Of a stretch of 64,000 bases of DNA, positions 59,097 to 64,000 are shown one piece after another (the stretch's first letter is position 1; every line of letters begins with the position of its first letter). Source of the DNA: Bagarius yarrelli (taxonomy: Eukaryota; Chordata; Actinopteri; Siluriformes; Sisoridae); contig VCAZ01000075.1 in the NCBI GenBank assembly GCA_005784505.1, positions 1,392,501 to 1,456,500 on the forward strand, read 5' to 3'. The notes under the pieces are model-generated. The model was not told the DNA's origin, did not search any database, and saw nothing but the letters and a program-made list of their open reading frames with translations. The translations under genes and the position numbers were made by a program.

Positions 59097-59844
59097 GAAT
59101 ATAGTAATCTGTAATTCAACTTTGGCCAGGCATGATTTAAAAGCTTCAAGACTTAAATAAAAAGTAGTCTTAAACTTGTTGAGGATATTAATACAACTAG
59201 GTAAAGATTACTAATATTCTTTTATGTTTTTTTAGTTTAAGCACCATGTCTTAAGTGGTATAAGCATGGTACTGCATTATTTCACACTATTAAAAGCAGG
59301 AATAGTTATGAATAATTATGCTTGAGCTCTTTGTGCCATTAGTACATGACAAGCTCCACGGAAATTCTATAGTAAGTAGCAACTAGTAAAGCGGATTTTT
59401 TCAGAATTGTTGTGGCTACTATAGTATTCATTAGGAACCCAATTAGTGAAATTAATAAAGAGGAATGTATATTAAAATGTTATGATTTGCATGCCAAGCA
59501 GCTAAACAAATGTTCTCAAAGTTTTAACCCACTACTGTTTCTGCCACAGTTAAATCCTTATCCAGTGAGACTATGATTGGTAGCTTTAAGCCATACACTA
59601 TTCATCACTAGTGTGGGCTGGACGATTTTTCAAAGGCAGCCGAGCAACAATTGGAAAGCCCAACAGATAAGACTAATGAGTATGTTCGACTGCTCAGGCC
59701 GCAATTGTACATTCTGCTTTGCTAGCCGCCACAACTGAAACAGGGGCTGTATTATCCTGAGAAGATCAACAAAGGCGGCCTTTTACACTCAAAAGGGGAA
59801 ACTTATTTAAAGAGTGGAATTAGAGATAATACTAATTTAGTAAG
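59097..59844. other. AT-rich sequence, nothing firmly recognised
   Basis: A word tgtgggctggacgattttt near 59612 resembles a hAT MITE end but stands alone. Confidence 0.45.
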
Positions 59845-60002
59845 AAGAGTTAGCTCATTGGTTAACGTGTTAGACTGCTGATGGATGATTGTGGGTTCAT
59901 TCTCAGGACCATAAAGCTGCCTCTGCTGTATCCCTGTGAAAGGCTTTTAATTCTCAACTATAAAAAAAATTTGAAGTCACTCTGCCAAATATATAAATGC
60001 AA
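59845..60002 (+). repeat. Diverged tRNA-SINE copy
   Basis: Head gttagctcattggttaacgtgttagactgctg, B-box-like gtgggttcattctc, then aaagctgcctctgctg, tgaaaggcttttaattctcaac and a tail tcactctgccaaatatataaatgc. All parts of the main SINE are present but altered. Confidence 0.7.
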
Positions 60003-60047
60003 TCCAAGATTAATGAAGTGGATATGCTTTTCCTCAGTATACTAGGA

Positions 60048-60290
60048 TTGCTGTAATAGTCAGTATTGACGATGTTAAGCTGCAACTTTGGTTGTTTTAC
60101 TTGCCCAACGCAGCACTGCCCACCACTGTCAGTGTGATTTTTTTTCGTAAGTATTAGTTTTTCAAAAATATATAGTTTCAAGTAAGTAAAAAAAATAATT
60201 TAGTTCAAGAAAGAGCAGACAGTATAATTAAAACCCGAATGCAGCGTGCAAAGCGACAATTGCATCAGCAGTCAAATTTTATCCATCATG
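60048..60290. repeat. Unclassified dispersed repeat, copy B
   Basis: Reads ttgctgtaatagtcagtatt then gacgatgttaagctgc, ggttgttttacttgccc, and later gcagtcaaattttatc. These words occur in the same order in copy A (29611-29760), which is shorter at its right side. The family is unknown to me. Confidence 0.55.
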
Positions 60291-61892
60291 TAAAATTTTC
60301 ATTATGTCAGTAAAAGGTCTGTATAATACAATTGAGTTTGTCTTTTTTTTTTCTCATGTTGTTGTCCATTCAAGCAATTGTCACCAAATTGTCATGACAA
60401 CAATTCAAAAGTGAAAGAAAAATTCAACAAAGCATTTCAAAACTTTTTAAAAAAGGGAAAGCAAGGAAAAGAGAAAAAAAAACCACTCCAACAAATAATT
60501 AGAGCAGTCAAATCAAACCCAAGTTAAACGTACATACAATAACTATGAAAGGTTCATATTACCCAGGCAGATTCCAAATTACACATTTCAGATATCCCTA
60601 TTAAATATTATTAGATTAATAAATCTAATTTCGAAAAGTAATGCTCTTCTGGCATTTGTAAAAGCCGCCGCTAAATATGAAACGGCTGCAGATGACAATC
60701 AAATGTGATAAATGCAAGACCTTTGACAGAAGAAATCTAGTCTAGTTCTGTAAGATACATATTGCTACCTTTATTACTGCAACATTATCCTAGACTACAG
60801 AAAGCAAGTGTCTTTAAAGTTAAGTAGGATAATTAGATTTCAAATCTATTAGAGTAAGCCTTTTCTTCCCAGCTAATCCATTTGTGTTTCCATTTTAGCA
60901 AATTCTTAGAGCTCCTTGATTACTTGCCCCAAGGAAATTTTGCTGACAAATTTTTTTTCATCTTTGTGTTTTCCTGCAGCTAAAGACAAACGACAGACAT
61001 TTTTATTAATAAGTTTTCATTTTGTCAGCATACTAATCTTACTATGCTGAAGGGTGCTCAGCTAAAAATACAAATATGAGCAGGAAATATGGGTTAGAGC
61101 CTTCCGAGTCAAACATTTCATCTTTTTCAAAGCTCCCATAAGTCATTTTGAAAAAAAAAAAACAACAAAACTGCATGATGTCTACACTCAACAGACATTA
61201 GGATGTGCATCTCTTCCAGGCTTGATGTGTAGACAGAAGTGTCAGGTAGATAGCCCATTTATCTTGCATGGTTGGAGATAAACCCAAAACTAGAAGGACC
61301 TTTTATTGATAGAAAAGTATGTCCTTATCTTTGCCATTAGGCCTACAGAACGAAACATACGTCCTTGGCACAACTGAGGACTGGTGCGATTGAAATTAGA
61401 AAGTCATGTAAATAAATGTACTTGCATTTTTTTTAAGAAATGCTTTCAGGCAGGAGCCTACAGTGTGAGTGTGATAAAAGGGGTGGGAGTCTACAGCCAC
61501 AACTGGCCTAAAACAAAACAAAAATACCTTTAAGCAACATTCACAGTGCTCCAGCTAGAGGTCCAAGGTGCTATTGCTTTATTACTGTGTGAGCTCCAGC
61601 TTGGGCTCCACAATTTGGAGATTCTGCAAATGAAGCAGGAAAAAAAATACATGAAAATATCCCAAAACTTTCTCTTTCTAGTTTGTATGATTACAATTAA
61701 TGGGTTTCTCAATTAAAAAAGGCCAGGAGACACAAATACAATTAGCCTGTCTCATTGGTTATTGATAAACCTCAGCTAAGTGGAGACTAAATGGATTTCT
61801 TTTATTGTGAAACTGATAAGATGTAAAAATAACTCCCCTAAAACTATGAATCACTTAAGTTTAAAAACTTTACTCAATGTTTGACAGAAATA
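60291..61892. other. Non-coding sequence with a possible conserved block
   Basis: No gene. The part 60580-60760 is unusually free of simple repeats and contains dense AT-hook/homeodomain-like words (attaaatattattagattaa) next to a GC-richer piece (gccgccgctaaatatgaaac). It looks like a conserved non-coding element, an impression that cannot be tested here. A second such block is 61700-61800. Confidence 0.4.
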
Positions 61893-62165
61893 TACAGGGT
61901 GTCCCATAAGTTTCCAAACATAGGACAAATAAGAACAAAAAAAAATATGAAAAAAAAAATGAATAAAAAAAATATTTTTATTAAATACAATATTCCACAA
62001 GACTTCCATTGTTTTAAAACATTTCAATGAATGCATGTCCTCCACTGCTGAATAACACGTACGTACGGTAGAGCACGGTAGAAGTTTTTGCTTGTAATGG
62101 TGTTGGTGATATATCCCTTGAGATGATTTGTTTTGTATCTTCTCCTGACACACCATGGCTCCCAA
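61893..62165 (+). mobile_element. Possible mariner-like element end
   Basis: After TATA comes cagggtgtcccataagtttcc then aaacataggacaaataagaa. Ends reading CAGGGTGTCCCA are typical of several Tc1/mariner groups. The interior to 62165 may belong to it. No right end is visible, because a SINE begins at about 62188. Confidence 0.45.
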
Positions 62166-62187
62166 AGATAAAAATCAAGTAAGGTGA

Positions 62188-62385
62188 GATCTGGGAAAAT
62201 GGTTAAGATGTTGGACTGCCAACCCGAAGATTGTGGTTTCGATTCCCAGCTTTACCAAGCCACCACTGTTGGGCCCCTGAGCAAGGCCCTTAAGCCCCAA
62301 TTGCTCAGTTGTATAAAGGAGATAAATGTTAGTCGCTCTGGATAAGAGCGCCTGCCAAATGCTGTAAACGTAAATGTAGTCACCA
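62188..62385 (+). repeat. tRNA-derived SINE, nearly full length
   Basis: Head aaaatggttaagatgttggactgcc, B box gtttcgattcc (62235-62245), core aagccaccactgttgggccc and gagcaaggcccttaagcccc, then caattgctcagttgtataaa and ttagtcgctctggataagag to the tail gtaaacgtaaatgt. It is the best preserved copy of the main SINE. The minus frame at 62252-62449 is its shadow. Confidence 0.9.
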
Positions 62386-64000
62386 GTGCTGCTAAATATA
62401 AAGAACTTGTTCTGTTCAGGCCCTTAACCAAGCGAACACCTGAAACCAAAACTCTTCTGGGCTTATACCCTCACGCACACACAAACACAGACCAGAACTC
62501 CTGCACAAAAAAAAAAACAAAAACAAAAAAAAAACCACACACGCATGCCTAGTGCAAGTACTGCGTCCGGATTGTCATTGATTTTACTTGTGTCTAGACC
62601 ATTTTTGATTTTGTATAGCGTGATGGCATTGTCCTTGTCAGGGCATGTCAGGGTCAGAATTATTGTCTCGAGGAATTAGTATCAGTGCATTTAAAGGCTG
62701 TCTAGATTACAAATCAGTGGATGTAATAGAACAGAATCTTTGTTGAAGCTTGTATGACTGCAGAGGGCAGCACCTGAAATATGACGCAATAAACAAGAAC
62801 GATGGGCTGCTCACACTACACTATTGAAATTTTTTTCTTCAAAACACCAAGCTATTTTCAAGCATGGTCAAGGATGGGTTTTGCATAAATAGGTTTTTTT
62901 TTCACTATAATTTGGTACAAATCACTGACTATGAGTAGATGCACATCACATTGCATAATAAAACATGCATGAAAAGCTACATCTGCTTCATAAGACACTG
63001 TTCATAACCTTAATCCTTCCAAACAGAGTACAGGCTGGTTGGATGTGACTTTTTTGGGGCTTTTCTTTTTGTTACAGTCGTCCCCCAACATTCGTGGGTC
63101 TTACATGTTAAGAGCACCTGCGAATTGAGAAAATCCTTAAATACTTGATGTGTTTTATTAATAACCCTGTTAGTGGTAGATGAGACAGTTTCTTATAAAA
63201 CCATAAAAGTGAATGCGCTTTAATAAATAGAATTTTGGGAGATGACATCTTAAATCGCATAATACTTAAAGATGTACTAAATTTCAGTAAGTACGTACGT
63301 CCCGACCATTTAAAAATTCATTTAGATATACTACATCCGCCATTTGGATATTGACCTGTAACATACTATGTCATAGAAGTGCAATTTTAAGGTTGGAAAA
63401 AGTTTAATTTAAATGATGTTGAACAAGTGCAATTTAACTACAATAAATAACATTTTTCTTTAGGCACTTGAAGCTAAAGCCAGTAAAAGAACTTAAAGAC
63501 TCATGGGATAGTAAGGTGTAGCCAATTAACCGGGAACTTTGTGTGCAATTTTCAAAATCAAGTGGGTCAATTAACACAGGATTTTTCATGTTTTTATACA
63601 AACTGCATAAAATATTCATAAAAACTGCATATTTAAACCAGCAAAGGATTGCATTGCATAGGAGTAAATGTAACCATGGATATCAAACACTGCATTAAAC
63701 ATTCCCAAAGCTCCTTGCTAAAATACTGAGATTATAGGAAGTGATTTTCTTTTCAAAGTTACATCTTAAAAACCTGAATCTAAAATGTTCAGCAGAATCC
63801 ATTTTGACTTTTATCAGTTCAGCATAGACATGTCTGTCAAGCAGTACCTCTGAACGACGGAAGATGATGAGAAAGCAACCCTTCCAGCACTCCTCAGTGT
63901 CAAGAATTACTGCTCCGATGTGGACAGCTACATTCAAATGATGTGCAAATGTGATAGACATTTTAATAGAGACCAGAATAACTGAATCCTGAGATGTAAA
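62386..64000. other. AT-rich sequence with a CTCF-like motif and a TIR-like word
   Basis: CTGCAGAGGGCAGCACC at 62758-62774 resembles the CTCF core. At 63076-63100 cagtcgtcccccaacattcg then tgggtc resembles the end of Tigger/pogo-type elements ('cagtcgtcccc..attcgcggg'). The minus frame at 63695-63961 (88 codons) has no domain that I recognise. Confidence 0.4.

Noticed and set aside
63695..63961. 88-codon minus-strand frame that looks somewhat protein-like
   Set aside because: I could not match it to any family, and it has no clear splice sites. Left as unassigned sequence.
1..64000. A prokaryote-style defence or biosynthetic system
   Set aside because: There are no dense co-directional genes and no intact enzymes. 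All signs point to animal nuclear DNA, so no such system can be supported.

Overview
This window looks like nuclear DNA of a ray-finned fish, probably an otophysan and perhaps a catfish or a relative. The clues are: AT-rich non-coding DNA full of microsatellites; many copies of a tRNA-headed SINE with the 3' core 'tcgctctggataagggcg...tgccaaatg'; at least eight kinds of Tc1/mariner element; hAT-type MITEs; and fragments of RTE and L2/CR1/Rex1-like LINEs. There is no operon layout, no ribosome-binding sites and no prokaryotic gene density. The species call is inference from repeat families known to me, not from a search.

I find no host protein-coding exon that I can support. Every coding stretch with recognisable homology belongs to a mobile element and is broken. 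The window is best read as a gene desert or part of a very large intron. The only non-repeat candidates for host function are a promoter-like module near 40.8 kb with a possible first exon at 41.04 kb, a few CTCF-like motifs, and some blocks that look like conserved non-coding sequence. All of these are weak.

Layout. 0-8 kb: a 50-bp tandem duplication at the left edge, a full SINE (2.0 kb), simple repeats, two pieces of one RTE-like LINE (3.9 and 5.3 kb) sharing 31 of 32 nt at their ends, a large inverted repeat around the second piece, and a second SINE type with a 10-bp target duplication (7.47 kb). 8-22 kb: mostly featureless AT-rich DNA with SINE pieces, an (AGT)n-like array (13.9 kb) and a hAT MITE with an 8-bp target duplication (18.8 kb). 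22-31 kb: two Tc1 pieces, two LINE 3' ends, SINEs, and a hAT MITE inserted inside a SINE (30.19 kb) with a perfect 8-bp target duplication. 33-36 kb: a decayed but nearly full-length Tc1. 40-41.4 kb: a locally GC-richer stretch with the promoter-like module. 44.8-50.2 kb: a Tc1 cluster, with an internally deleted copy (44.8 kb), a remnant (46.3 kb) and the best preserved element of the window (48,621-50,180). 54.2-55.1 kb: a minus-strand hAT transposase pseudogene of the GTF2IRD2/ZBED-like kind. 57.7-59.1 kb: another decayed Tc1. 60-64 kb: SINEs, an unclassified repeat also present at 29.6 kb, and two TIR-like ends.

The elements do not form a shared pathway. They record successive waves of DNA-transposon and retroposon insertion. 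Transposase reading frames keep one or more DDE catalytic residues but all carry frameshifts, stops or deletions, so none can make a full protein from this copy.
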